From assembly GCA_026826555.1 (NCBI GenBank), contig JAKSZT010054307.1:936140-1000139 (forward strand): DNA of 64,000 nt, read 5' to 3'. Positions 10,472 through 22,945 of the stretch are shown piece after piece; position 1 is the stretch's first letter; each line of letters opens with the position of its first letter. Made by a program: the position numbers and the translations under genes. The DNA comes from Tolypeutes matacus. Lineage: Eukaryota > Chordata > Mammalia > Cingulata > Chlamyphoridae. The notes beneath the pieces were generated by a model. The model made no database searches. It saw only the letters and a program-made list of their open reading frames with translations, and was not told the DNA's origin.

Positions 10472-11385
10472 TTAAGAAATGTTTTTGCTCACAGTTCTGC
10501 ATAGGGCAACCTTGACCTCCTTGTTCCTCAGACTGTAAACAATAGGGTTCAGCAGGGGAGTGAGATGGCATAAGACACGGAGAGAAGGTGATCTTTTTTA
10601 TTGAATTTTCTGACTTGGACTTGAGGTAGGCTATGGAGACACAGCCCAAGTGGACAATGACCACAATGAGGTGGGAGGCACAAGCGTCAAAGGTCCTCCT
10701 CTTACCCTTTACTGTGGTGATCTTAAAGATGGAAGAGATGACGAGGATATAGGAGATGGAGATCAAGCCCATGAGAACAAAAATCACAAATGAACTTATG
10801 ATCTCATTGAGAATGGTATTACTGCAAGAAAGATTTCACAACTTAGTAAATGTCACAGAAGAAATGGTCTACCATTGTGCCACAGAAGAGCAAATTAAAC
10901 ATGGCTATCACATGAAGAATGGCCATAACCAAAACAGTGCAAAAGGACCCACATACCAACTGGGCACACATTCCTTTGCTCATGATGACTGTATACCTCA
11001 GGGGCTTGCAGATGGCCACATAGCAGATCATAGCTCATTGTTGGAAGCAGGAAACAATTGTTAGTGGCCAAGATGACAAAAAAGAACATCTGGCTTGCAA
11101 AGCCTGCCAGGGAGATGGGCTAGTTATGAAAAATGCGAATAGAACACATTTGTGGGACAATTACCAGTGTGGCCGTCTGCACTAGACCAGATTGCTCAGA
11201 AAGAAGTTTATGGAAGTGTGGAGATGATGACCAATGCAGAAGACTGTCACAATGATGATGTTAACAGCAAGGGTTAAAATGTAGATAACTAGGAAAACCA
11301 CAAAGAGGGTGATCTGGTGCTTTCTGAAGCTAGAAAATCCCAGGAGGATCTATTCTGTCACTTCTGTGAAGTTCTTTCTCTGCAT
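10472..11385 (-). pseudogene. Olfactory receptor pseudogene, family 10 (OR10J-like)
   Basis: A single-exon, seven-helix odorant receptor gene of about 300 codons, broken by several stops and frameshifts. The start is MQRKNFTEVTE at 11385, followed by a stop in place of Phe. Then come a TM1 segment ending in HHLHTSINFF, and AICKPLRYTVIMSKG after a degraded MAYDRYV motif. TM4-5 carry CGTMVDHFFCDIY, and TM6 carries KRRTFDACASHLIVV. The end reads NPIVYSLRNKEVK in a shifted frame, with a TAA at 10472-10474. The KxxTFxxCxSHL and NPxxYSLRN motifs define the family. The resemblance is closest to OR10J by recall; another OR10 member is possible. OR10J genes neighbour the pentraxin genes in human 1q23, which agrees with the rest of this window. 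Confidence 0.9.
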
Positions 11386-12589
11386 TCTGCTCTATCAGTG
11401 TCTCAAAGCAACAAAGGAAGGCATCAAGGTAAAAATTCCCATCAGCAACTGGACTTTATAACAAGGGATAATGATAGCTGAACTGAAAGAATGAACCCAA
11501 TTCCTTCCTTTGTGATCAGCAAGCTGATGCTTACTTAGGTCCCTTCTACATCAAAAGGCAAAATACTTCTGCCTCTTTGGAACTTATTCATGTGAATATT
11601 ATAGTTTGTAGAGCAAACTATTTCCTGTGCATGGAGAAGGCTTACTTCCCACACATTATGCTGATGTTAGCAAGGGGACAAAAGCAGCAAGGTGGTCAAG
11701 CTCTATGTCCCAGTCAATAATGATATCCATCACTTAAAACAAAATCTCTCAACAAAGGAGAATACTGGTGAATTGTATATCAAGGAAACCATGAAGACAA
11801 GAGGTTCAAAAAATTGATCTAGCAGTATAAAATATTCAAGAAAGTCAAACTTTGAAAAGCAGTCCCTAAATTTGGTGACAGGATAACTGAAGACATTCTA
11901 CACTGTTTCAATTGAGTTTGGAATTGAAAAACCTGATTCCAGAGAGGTAATATAGTCCAAACAAGCCACCATACACTAACAGCAGACCAACTGCACATCA
12001 ACTTCTGCCATGATCACATCACTGAAATTGCTCAACCAAAACCCACCCAAGAAGTCTTTGTTCCTGATCCCAGTAGTCCTTTTGAGAAGTAAAATCAGGA
12101 AGATAGAACTGTGGTTGAGAAAATACTGTTTTGTTTCTACAGTATCAGAAAAGGATTAGAATTAGTGTTAATTGAAGGCATGAGCAAGGGAGTTAAGTGC
12201 TAGTGTTAAAAGAGGAGGAGCAAAGAGTCTGTCAATTGCTTGGAGCCTAACTAGATTATCTATTTTTTCAAAAATTTGATGAACACAGGATTTGATATAA
12301 TTATAAGAAGAAGAACCTAGTGGAGGCAGGGAAGCACTCAGTGAAAACCACTTTTTCTCTCTGATATCCACCCACCACCTGTTAACCTTTTACCTTCTAC
12401 CAGAGAACTATCTGCATTCAGCTGATCCTGTGGGTCTCTGTAGTGACCATCCCATTGGTGACTTCTTTTAATTTTAATAAATACTGAAATAAATTCTTTC
12501 CATAACTCCCTGCAAGTTGGCTTCTACCATGTTCACCCCCATGAAACTCTTCTCTCAAATGTCAACAAAGAAGTCTCCATTCTAAAGCC
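11386..12589. other. Unassigned DNA upstream of the olfactory receptor pseudogene
   Basis: No gene or recognisable repeat. 12354-12412 resembles 8846-8910 (see that region). Confidence 0.45.
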
Positions 12590-13720
12590 ATCAGTCATGC
12601 TTTTTTCCTCATTTTATCATCCTTTTCTTTTAAATTTGGCACTTCTGATCCCTGCCTCCTAGAACAGTCTCTGACCACATTTTCCATGGCAGTTACACTA
12701 TTTTTCTCTCCTTCTAGTACTCATTTAGTTGCCTTCCATCAATCTACTCATTCCACCTGTACCATAATTGTGTGTGCTACTCTTTGGCCAACCCTTGGCC
12801 CTTGCTTTTCTCTATCCATACTCCTTAATTTTTTCAGACATCATTTCTATGTTGATTGCTTTCACAACTATTTTCATTACTAACCTTTTCCCTAAATCTC
12901 CAGTTTACCTCCTGTGGCAGTTTGATGTAATTATGAATTCCAAAAATATAATTGAATCATGCTTGTAAACTGATCTGTTAATCTGGGCATGATTAGGTTA
13001 GGATTAGGACGTTGAGCCCCACCCCTTGATGGGTGGGGAATCGAATATAAAAGGCAAGGCAAAGGACAGTTGAAGCAGTCTTTTGAGAAGCAGTTTTCAT
13101 GTTGGAAAGAAGGCCCCAGGAGAAGAGAAGCAAGCCGTTTGCCTGATCGTCTACAGCTGACCTTGTGGAGGAAACAGGAGCTAAGCCCAAAGAGAAACGC
13201 AGCCCCTGGAAGAGAGGAACCCAGAAGCCTGAACCGTGGCAAACATCAGCAGCTGTCTTGCTCCAACACGTGGCAATGAACACTGGTGAGAGAAGAAACT
13301 TAACGCTTTATGGCCTGGTATCTGTGGACTTCTACCCCAAATAAATACCCTTTATAAAGACCAACCCAGTTTTGGTATTTCACATTAGCACCCCTTTGGC
13401 TGACTAATACACCTCCCTATGGACTTTTCTACTTATAGGTCTCACTACCAAAATAAATTTCATATTTTTGAAAGAAAACTCAACACTGATCCTTCTTATA
13501 TTCTGAAAAAAACTCTTCACCTCAGTTTTTCTGTCTTCCTCAATGGCCTCATCATTATTCCAGTAAATCAGGATGAGCTTTTTGGAGCCACTACTACTTT
13601 CATATAACATTCAGTAGAACTTTTCCTTCAAGTATGTCTCATATCTGTCCCAATATCTGGATTCACAATCATCCACTTAAGATTCAGGCACCAGATTCTT
13701 CACCCTACTTAATCAAACAT
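12590..13720 (+). repeat. L2 fragment split by a solo LTR
   Basis: 12590-12912 and 13412-13720 show the long pyrimidine-rich C/T layout of the L2 3' region, including 'catcaatctactca', 'ttggccaacccttggccc' and, on the right, 'tttttggagccactactac'. The CCTCC duplication of the solo LTR accounts for the break. Highly diverged, so the family call is moderate. Confidence 0.45.
12913..13411 (+). mobile_element. Solo LTR (499 bp), xenarthran ERV-L/MaLR-like, TSD CCTCC
   Basis: It runs from TGTGGCAGTTTGATG to TGACTAATACA. CCTCC is present on both sides (12908-12912 and 13412-13416). Inside are a TATA-like 'atataaaagg' near 13045-13054 and an 'aataaa' signal near 13341, which marks the sense strand. 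Three other copies of the family lie on the minus strand at 46855-47308, 54201-55008 and 57675-58322. No internal retroviral sequence remains, so it arose by recombination between two LTRs or belongs to a short non-autonomous family. Confidence 0.88.
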
Positions 13721-13739
13721 ATTTCCATTTTACAATTTA

Positions 13740-14790
13740 TATATAAATACAGAGAACCAAGAATAGCTAAAAAAAATTTGAAACAGAAGAACAAAGTTAA
13801 GGGATTTACACTACTTCATTTATGACTACAGCAACCAAGATAGTGTAGTGTTTACATAAGGATCGCATATGGACAATGGAATAAAATAGGCCCACATATA
13901 TATAGTAAATTGATATTTGATAAAAAGTTAAGGTATCTTAATGGTATTTTCAACAAGTATTGCTAGAACTGTTGGATCCTGATATACATATGAAAAAAAT
14001 CTCAAAACTTATTTCAATCTATACAAAAAAAATTAATTACAATGAATCATAGACATAAATATAAATGTCGAAAAAAATAAATGTTGAAACTATAAATATC
14101 CTAGACAAAATTATGGAAGAAAATCTTCGTTACTTTGGAATGAGCATAGAGTTCTTAGGTATAAAACAAAAAGCACAAATCATAAAAGAAAAAATTCACA
14201 AACTGAACTTTATCAGAATTAAAAACTTCTATTCTTCAAAAGACATTATTAGACAAATGAAAAGGCAAAACATACACTGGGAGAAAATATTCACAATATA
14301 TATATAGCTAAACTTGTTTCCGGAATATTTAAAGAATTCTTATGAATCAGTAATAAGGAAACAAATTTTAAAAACTGGCAAAATATTTGAGCAAACATTT
14401 CATGAAAGAACTTATACAAATGGTCAATAGCACAGGAAAGGATGTTCAGCATTAGTCATCAAAGAAATGTAAAATAAAACCAGAATGGGATATCACTACA
14501 CATGTATTCAAATGGCTAAAATTAAAAAGCCTGACAGCACTTAACGTAGGCAGGGATGTGAAGTAATTAGAACTCTTAAACATTGTTGGTGGGCATGTTT
14601 AATGGAATAACCAATCTGGAAAATACTTTGACAGTTTTTTAAAAACTTAAATTTCTACTTATGCTGTGACTCAGTCTGATTTTCTATGTATTTACCCAAG
14701 AGAAATGAAAACATGTCCACACAGAGATATATACATGAATGTTCCTAGCAATGTTATTCCTAAAAGTAAAAAATTAGAAACAGACAATTT
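13740..14790 (+). repeat. Old L1: ORF2 3' part, left piece (continues at 24810)
   Basis: Plus-strand translation near 13750-14300 gives the L1 ORF2 C-terminal region (for example KINVETINILDKI, and KEKIHKLNFIRIKNFYSSKD at 14065-14307). It stops at the start of the full-length L1 at 14791 and resumes at 24810, so the younger L1 landed in it. Confidence 0.8.
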
Positions 14791-15609
14791 GGGCTGAGAG
14801 GCAAGATGGTGTCGGTTTAAGTGGGCACCCACCAACTCGCAAAAGACGGCTGATTGGGGACAGGATCCAGTCCGAGTGAGCTGTTCTGGGAGCCCAGAGA
14901 ACAAGAGCCTTTGGGGCATCGATCTGGAGGGAGCTGGACAGAGAGATAGATTGTTCAAGATAAAACCATGAGTTTTTAGCTGCATGGAAATCACAGATGG
15001 CTAAGACTCACCCTCAGGAAAAAGAGCCAGGTTGAGCCCCAGCTCCTGCCGACCACCCAGTATGAGGGAGCATTCTCTGAGAGTGGGAGGGTTCTGGCAA
15101 GGGGTGGAGAGGGGTTTCCTTTCTGTGGTTTGGTTGCCTGGACACCCTTAGAGCTTTGGGGAGCACACCAGTAGGCTTGAAGTGGCACCAGGCTGAGGGG
15201 AGAGGTGAATCTGCTGAGGAAGCCTGATTTACCTAACTACCCTGGGATAGAGAGGCTTGGCCTGAGAGAGGGCAGAGTCAGCCAATTTAATAGTTCCGCA
15301 CTGAGTACTATCAGAATTTCAACTCCCCTAAGGGAATTAGGCAGTGGGAATAGCTTAATAAGTTTTCAAGAGCCTATTTAGGATCCCGTGGGAGGAGGGG
15401 GTGGTCTAGAAGGGGCTTGAAAAATCACTTTGGTGTGGTGTAGTCAGTCATCAGGGTCCCATTTGAATTTCAAAAGGGAACCCAACCTGACCAGGAGAAG
15501 AGGGGGGGCGGGGATCTGCTCATACAACCTGCTGAATCCAGCTGCCCAGGAGAGTAAAATCTGCCCAGAGGAAAGTGACTGAATAGCTTTCTGAAGAACT
15601 GGCTGGCCC

Positions 15610-15680
15610 GGTTGGAGGGGTAGTTCGGTGGAGGAATCTCTGCCTTGAATGTATGAGGTCCCTGGTTTGATTCCTTACTC
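15610..15680 (+). other. tRNA-Gly-like segment in the L1 5' UTR
   Basis: 'TAGTTCGGTGG' fits a pol III A box and 'GGTTTGATTCC' a B box with one change from the consensus. The spacing and the intervening 'GAATCTCTGCC' follow mammalian tRNA-Gly (GTTCAGTGGTAGAATTCTCGCC). The acceptor stem does not pair properly and no CCA or A-tail follows, so this is a tRNA relic or SINE head rather than a working tRNA. Confidence 0.55.
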
Positions 15681-15782
15681 CTCTAAGAGTGTTAATCCAC
15701 AGGGCTATCTAACATCCAGCTGATACCATAGGACTGGGAAAACACAGACATTATTTTTGTACTAGCTTCTTTTGGGTCCCTT

Positions 15783-16165
15783 TGTTGTTGACGGGCAGGA
15801 TGAGGGGGAAGCGCCGGGAGGTAGTCGGCGTTCCCGGGGGCCTTGACGGCAAGGGAAAGAAATACAGTGGAGATGAGGTGAGTATGCAGGGGGTGTTCTT
15901 TATTGAGCAAGTGCACAACCTTTTATAAGCTAGGTAAGGGGTGGAGCAAGAGGCAGGGCGTGGAAGAGGAGGGAGTACGTGTTAGGCGGGGATTGGGCAC
16001 AGTTGGTTGCTAGGGAGGGTTTGTTATTTGCGGAAGGCGGGAAGGTTTCGCAGGCCCGGGAACAGGGTAAGCTATTTTTTCAAAGAAGGCTAAATATAGG
16101 ATCAGGCTAGTTTTTAGTTGTTAGTCGGCCATTTTAGCCTCACATTTTTCTGGCTGCCTCCAACA
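15783..16165 (-). mobile_element. Solo LTR (383 bp), CpG-rich, TSD CCCTT
   Basis: On the minus strand it runs TGTTGGAGGC to TCAACAACA. CCCTT flanks it at 15778-15782 and 16166-16170. It holds a TATA box ('cttataaaagg', near 15923-15933) and, downstream on the minus strand, an 'aataaag' polyadenylation signal near 15901-15907. It is GC- and CpG-rich, unlike its neighbours, and has no matching copy in the window. The class is uncertain (ERV1 or ERV2-like), and it is younger than the L1 it sits in. Confidence 0.82.
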
Positions 16166-17077
16166 CCCTTATTTTTCCAAAAAAAAGATTACTTGAAAAA
16201 AAATTTTTTTAACTTAGTTTACTCACTAAAACCCGCCACAAGACCTACAGAGAGAAGCCTGCAAGGTAATTGATTGATGAACACAGGCAGCCTGAGAGGC
16301 TCCATAAGGGCCCAAGAGGGAATGCTGTTTTTCCTTAGCTTTGTTTGACTGCTTGCTTGTGTGTTTCTTTGGGATTTTTTTTTCTGTTGTTGTTGTTTTG
16401 TTTCTTGTTTTTCTTTCCTCTTCCTTTTTAAAATTAGGTGCTGCTAGATTGTTTCTTCTTTGCTGGTCTTCTCCTTCCTTGAGTTTCCATTTCCTTTGTA
16501 TACTGACTTTGTCTACCAACACTATCTCTTTTCCTTCCTTCATCTTTCTATCTTCTACTTTCGGTTGTGTGCTTACACTCCACTTGTTTTTATTAGACCT
16601 CAACATCACTGGTTTCAATTTCTATCTTGTCTATACTGTTTTCTTTTGTTATTATTATTAACCTTTTTCTTTCTGTCCTTTCTTTTCTCTTTCTCTCTCT
16701 CCTCATAATTCTGTCCTTTTAAATCATTCTATATATTTTTCTCTATTTGGTTTTCCATTTCATTGTAGGTACTCCATTTTTTATTCCTATTACTCTACAC
16801 TGTTTACATGAGCTAAATATTCATTTTACTAAGTCTTATATGGCCCCTCTTCTAACTTTTATTATTATTTCTGTTATCCTTTTTCTTTTCTTACCTCTTT
16901 CGCTTTCTCTGGCCCTCATCTTTTTCCTTCAAGAGAACATAGAAAACAGCAAGGAAATAGAACAAAAAGAACAAAGTGTCAAAGAGATAACTTAACCCAC
17001 ACACCAACCCAGCAGCTAAACAAAACCCTAGAGCAGAGAGAGAGAAGTTAATCAACTGAATAAACCTATCAAGATAA

Positions 17078-18100
17078 ATGATGACCAGAGGGCAACAAAA
17101 AATTACAAACCATACTAAGAAACAGGAAGACATGGATCAGTCCAATGAACAAACTGAAAACCAGGAAGAGATGCAGAACATCGAACAACTAATCAAAGCT
17201 GTCAAAACAAATATCATGGACCAACTTAATGAAGTGAAGGAAGAGATTAAGGATATTAAGAAGACACTGGGGGAACATATGGAAGAAATTGTAAACATAC
17301 ATAAAAAGACAATGGATATGATGGTGATGAATGGCACAATCCAAGAAAACAAAAAGACACTGGAATTGCATAATGACAGATTTGAACAGGCAGAAGAAAG
17401 AATTAGTGATGTGGAAGACAGTACATCTGAAATCAAACAGATAATAGAACGGGTAGATAAAAAGATAGAAAAAAATCCAGCAGGGATTTAGGGATTTAAA
17501 TGACAACACAAAATGCACAAACATATGCATTATAGGCATCCCAGAGGGAGAAGAGAAGGGAAAGGGAACAGAAGGAGTGTTGAAGGAAATAATGGCTGAA
17601 AAACTTCCCAGCCCTATTGAGGGAGATGGATGTACATGTACAAGAAGCACAGTGCACCCCCAAACAGTATAAATCCTAACAGGCCTACTCCAAGACATAT
17701 ACTTGTCAAAATGTCCAATGCTTAAGACAAAGAGAAAATACTCAAGGCAGGAAGAGAAAAGAGAACCATCACATTCAAGGGAAGCTCAATAAGATTAAGT
17801 GCTAATTTTTCATCTGAAACCATGGAGGCAAGAAGACAGTGGTATGACATAGTCAAGGTACTCAAAGAAAAAAAAAACTTTCAGCCATGAATTCTCTATC
17901 CAGCAAAGCTGGCATTCAAAAATGATGGAGAGTTCAAAATATTCACAGATAAACAGAAATTAAGAGAGTATGCCAATAAGAAACCTGCCCTTCAAGAAAT
18001 ACTAAAGGAAGTTCTACAGGTTGAAAGGAAAAAACAGGAGAGAGAGAGTTGGAGGACAGTGTAAGAACAACTAAAAAGACAAAAAGAAAAATAAAAACAA
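17078..18100 (+). pseudogene. L1 ORF1 pseudogene
   Basis: ORF1p is the RNA-binding, trimeric chaperone of L1. The first 137 codons (17078-17488) are open and form a long heptad-rich coiled coil (QNIEQLIKAVKTN, EERISDVEDSTSEIK). A TAG then ends the frame. The RRM-type part follows in another frame, with NICIIGIPEGEE (about 17520-17560). The C-terminal domain traces continue to about 18050 (KRTITFKG-like and LSANFSSETMEARR-like stretches). Broken by stops, so not functional. Confidence 0.85.
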
Positions 18101-18130
18101 CATATGACATACATAAACCCCAAAGAAAAT

Positions 18131-21100
18131 ATGGCTGATATAAGAAATTCCTTGAGAGTAAGAACACTGAATGTTAATGGATTAAACTCACCAGTCAAGA
18201 GGCACAGATTGGCAGAATGGATAAGGAAATATTACCCATCTATATGTTGTCTACAAGAAACCTACCTTGGACCCAGGGATTCAAGGAGGCTGAAATTGAA
18301 TGGCTGGAAAACAATTTTACAAGCAAACGATAACCAAAAAAGGGCAGGAGTAGCTATACTAATATCAAACAAAATAGACTTTAAATGCAAAACTGTTGTA
18401 AGAGACAAAGATGGAAACCATATATCAGTAAAAAGGATAATCTTTCAAGAGAAAGAACAATCATAAACATTTATGCACCTAATCATGGTGCCTCAAAATA
18501 CATGAGGCAAACACTGGAAAGACAAAGTGGAGACATAAATGCCGCTACATTTATAGTGTGGGACTTTAATACACCATTATCACCATTAGACAGAACATCT
18601 CAACAGAGAATCAATAAAGAAACAAAGACTCTGAATAATACATTAGAGGATCTGGACCTAATAGATATATACAGAATGCTACACCCAAATACAGTGGGAT
18701 ATACATTCTTCTCAAGGGCACATGAATCATACTCCAAGATAGACCCCATGCTAGGCCACAAAACAACTCTCAATGAATTCAGAAAGATTGAGATTATATA
18801 AAGTAATTTCTCTGACCACAATGCAGTGAAATTGGAAATCACTAAGGGCCAGAGAACCAGATTTGTCACAAATATATGAAAGTTAAACAACACACTCTTA
18901 GACAAACAGTGGGTCAAGGAGGAAATCTCAAAAGAAATCAGTAACTACCTTGAAATGAATGAAAATGACAACACAATATATCAAAACCTATGGGATGCAG
19001 CCAAAGCGGTACTAAGAGGGAAATTCATAGCCATAAATGCATATATCAAAGAAGAAGAAAGAGCTAAAATTGAAGACTTAACTGCACATCTGGAGGAGTT
19101 GGAAAAACAACAACAAACTAACCCCAAAGGAAGTAGAAAGAAGGAAATAACAAAGATTAGAGAAGAGCTAAATGAAATAGAAAATAAGAAAGCACTAGAA
19201 AAAAATAAACAAAACCAAAAGCTGGTTCTTTGAGAAGATCAATAAAATTGAAAAACCCTTAGTCAGACTAACAAAGAAAAAGAGAGAAGATGCAAATGCA
19301 CAAAATAAGAAATGAGGAATGGGATTTCACCACTGATCCCACAGAAATAAAGAGTATCATAAGAGGATACTTTGAAAAATTATATGCCAACAAGAATGGT
19401 AATTCAGAGGAAATAGACAAATTCCTAGAAACTCATATGCAGACTACATTGACGAAAGAAGAAATTGATGAACTCAACATTCCAATTATAAGTAAAGAGA
19501 TAGACTCGGTCATGAAAAACCTCCCAACAAAGAAAAGCCCAGGACCAGGAGGCTTCACAGCTGAATTCTACCAAACATTCCGGAAAGAGCTAACACCAAT
19601 CCTGCTTAAGCTCTCCCAAAAAATAGAAGTAGAAGGAACATTGCTTAATTCATTCTATGATGCCAACATTACCCTAATACAAAAGCCAAAGGAAGATGCC
19701 GTAAGAAAGGAAAATTACAGATCAATCTCTCTAATGAACCTAGATGCTAAAATCCTCAACAAAATACTTGCTAATTGCATTCAACAACATATCAAATGAA
19801 TTATATACCATCATCAAGTAGGTTTCATCCTGAGTATGCAAGGATGGTTCAACATAAAAAAAATAATCAATGTAATACACCACATAAACAGATTGAAAGA
19901 AAAAAATCACATGATCATCTCTATAGATGCAGAAAAAGCATTCTACAAAATACAGCACTTTTTTCTGATAAAAACACTGCAAATGATGGGAATAGAAGGA
20001 AACTTTCTGAACACAATAAAGGGTATATATGAAAAACCCAGAGCCAACATCATCTTCAATGGTGAAATCCTAAAAGCTTTCCCTCTAAGATCGAGAACAA
20101 GACAAAGATGCCCACTATCACTGCCTCTATTTAACATTGTCTTAGAAGTACTTGTTCGAGCACTGAGGCAAGAAAAAGATATAAAAGGCATCCAAATAGG
20201 AAAGGAAGAAGTAAAAATTTCACTATTTGCATTGGACATGATCCTATACATAGAAAACCCTGAAAAATCTACAACAAAGCTTCTAGAACTTATAAAGGAG
20301 TACAGTAAAGTCACAGGCTATAAGATCAATGCTCAAAAATCAGTAGAATTTCTATATACCAATACTGAGCAGCCTGAGGAGGAAATCAAGAAAAAAATAC
20401 CATTTACAATAGTAACTAAAAGTATCAAATACCTAAGAATAAATTTAACTAAAGATGTAAAGGACTTATATACAGAAAACTACACAACTCTGTTAAAGGA
20501 AATCAAAGAAGACATAAATAAATGGAAGTATATTTCTTGTTCATGGATAGGAAGACTAAACATCATCAAGGTGTCTATCCTACCCAATCCAGTCTACAGA
20601 TTTAATGCAATCCCAATAAAAATCAACACTGTATTTTTTAATGAATTGGAAAAACTAACTACAAAATTTATTTGGAAGGGTAAGAAGCCCTGAATCTCCA
20701 AAGACATATTGAAAAAGAAAAATGAAGTTAGAGGTACCATGCTACCTGACTTTAAAACATACTACAAAGCTACAGGGGTCAAAACTGCATGGTATTGGCA
20801 CAAGGATAAACATACTGACCAATGGAACCGAATTGAGAATTCTGAAATAGATCTTCGCATATACAGTCATCTGATATTTGACAAGGCCACCAAGCCCACT
20901 CAGTTAGGAGAGAATGGCCTCTTCAACAAATGGTGCTTGGAGAACTAGATATCTAAATCCAAAAGAATGAGAGAGGAACACCATTTCACACCTTATACAA
21001 AAATCAACTCAGGATGGATCAAAGATCTAAATATAAGAGCCAAGACCTTAATGACCTTGGAAGATAATGTAGGGAAGCATCTACAGGACCTTGTAATAGG

Positions 21101-21944
21101 AAATGATTTCACGAACTTCCCACCCAAAGCATGAGCAGCAAAAGAAAAACTAGATAAATGGGATCTTCCCAAAATTAAAAATTTCTGCACCTCAAATGGC
21201 ATAATCAAGAAAGTAAAAAGGCAGCCTACCCAGTGGGAGAAAATATTTGGCAACCATATATCTGATAGGAGCCTAATATCCTGCATATATAAAGAAATCC
21301 TACACCTCAAAAATAAAAAGACAAACAACCCATTTAAAAAATGGGCAAGTGACCTGAAAAGACACTTCTCTGAGGAAGAAATACAAATGGCTAAAAAGCA
21401 CATGAAAAGATACTCGACATTGCTAGCTATTAGGAAAATGCAAATCAAAACTACAATGAGATATCATCTTACACCCATTAGAATGGCAGCTATTAAAAAA
21501 ACAGCAGATTATAAGTGTTGAGAGAATGTGGAGAAATAGGAACACCCATCCACTGCTGGTGGGATTGTAGAATGGTCCAGCCACTATGGAGGACAGTTTG
21601 GCAGTTCCTCAAAAAACTAACTATAGAACTCCCATTTGATCCAGTGATTCCACTGCTGAGTATATACCTGAAGAATTGAAATCAAAGACACAACAGATAT
21701 ATGCACACCAATATTCATAGCAGCATTGTTCACTATTGCCAAAAGTTGTAATCAACCCAGGTGCCCATCAACAGATGAATGGATAAACAAAATGTGGTAC
21801 ATACATACAATGGAATCTTACTCAGCTGTAAGAAGGAATAAAATGCTAACACACGGGATAACATGGATGAATCTTGAAGACTTTATGCTGGGTGAAGCAA
21901 GCCAGGCATTGAAGAATGAACAGTACATGACCTCACTGATATGA
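18131..21944 (+). pseudogene. L1 ORF2 pseudogene (endonuclease and reverse transcriptase)
   Basis: ORF2p nicks target DNA and copies L1 RNA. The endonuclease start has TLNVNGLNSPVKRHRLAEWI and CCLQETYL. Later come WDFNTPLSPLDR, where the usual GDFN is altered, and SDHNAV at about 18811. The reverse transcriptase spans about 19500-20700 ([16 protein letters not shown] and [10 protein letters not shown] motifs). Its catalytic FADD motif reads FALD at 20226-20237, so one of the two metal-binding aspartates is gone. The C-terminal end (WINKMWYIHTMESYSAVRRNK) stops at 21944. Many frameshifts separate the pieces. Confidence 0.9.
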
Positions 21945-22945
21945 ATTAAGGAAATTGAGCAGTCTCAGAGAGCTATGTCTGGAAGATAGGTTTACAAGAA
22001 ATAGAAAGAGAAGAGAAGGTTGTGAGCCATCACCCATATGGATGTAATCTATGGTAAAGTGATAGAGTGTAGTTGTGTATTGAAGGGATAGGACAAGAGG
22101 GTAGTGATATTATTGGTTTGGGTGGTACAGAATTGACAGATGGGTAGATTGGGAAGTGTGGGTCAGAAGGTCCAGGATACTGGGGGGATGGTTGGGAGAG
22201 GGACCAGGTGAAGCCTGGGGATTTGTGGGTATGAGGTTGAAAGTACAGAGGTGGGAATGCTCTTATGGCAAAATGACAAGGAAGGGTCACTGGTTTAGGG
22301 TGTTGGTTGGGGGGCATTCGGGACAGGGTGCACCTAGAGCAGACTTCTAGGGAGAGTGTGAGTGTTCATTCTGTCATAATGTGTTGTATCAGTGGGTGGA
22401 GACCCACATAATGAGCAGGAAGAAGTTGGAATCCCATCTTTGGGAGGACCGATTTGTTCAGAAATAAACAGGCGGGAGTCTCTCAAGAGCAAGGGCAGTT
22501 CCTAATAGGTGAGGATAACCAGTATGTCAAGACCTCTTGTTACATGTAACTATGAATCTTGTCACCAACGAGTCAAGCCAGGGGACTGTCGTGGGCCCCA
22601 GGGGGATAGGGTGTGAGGAATAGAATAGATCAAACAGGTGGTATTTAGTGGTCAGTAGAAATATTCTTCATTACCATACAGTGAAGGACACAGGACATGG
22701 TAAATATCATCAAAATTTATAAATGTGTATGCTCTAAAATGTAAACCATAGTGTAAACCATTGATAATGTCTAGTAGCTATATTTGACTATTTATATACC
22801 AGTTATAACAATGCTACCATCTACATATAAAAAAGTATTAATATGGGGGAGAGGAAAGGGTGAGGATGTTGAGTATATGAGTCTCCTGTATTCTGTGTGT
22901 GACTTTGCTGTGACCTAAAACTTCTTTGAAAACAAAGTGAAAAAT
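21945..22945 (+). other. L1 3' UTR, first module
   Basis: This is the ordinary 3' UTR after ORF2, with a G-rich stretch near 22080-22360 and 'gtgggtggagaccca' near 22394. It ends in 'aaaacttctttgaaaac' and a short A-rich run. The same terminal sequence, in the same order, occurs on the minus strand at 53780-54080. Confidence 0.7.

Larger units (their letters stand above)
14791..17077 (+). promoter_or_regulatory. L1 5' UTR (promoter region), including two extra pieces
   Basis: About 1.9 kb without the 383-bp solo LTR inside it. It begins G-rich, as L1 promoters do, and ends in a long T/C-rich tract (about 16330-16930) before ORF1. It also holds a tRNA-Gly-like segment at 15610-15680. Promoter function is inferred from position only. 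Confidence 0.7.

Noticed and set aside
15610..15680. A functional tRNA-Gly gene
   Set aside because: The acceptor stem does not pair and the anticodon arm is degraded; kept only as tRNA-like.
16226..16618. 130-codon lysine-rich frame on the minus strand
   Set aside because: It is the reverse of the T/C-rich tract in the L1 5' UTR; low complexity explains it.
17189..17698. 169-codon frame antisense to L1 ORF1
   Set aside because: Mirror of the A-rich coiled-coil coding strand; hydrophobic residues arise from T-rich codons.
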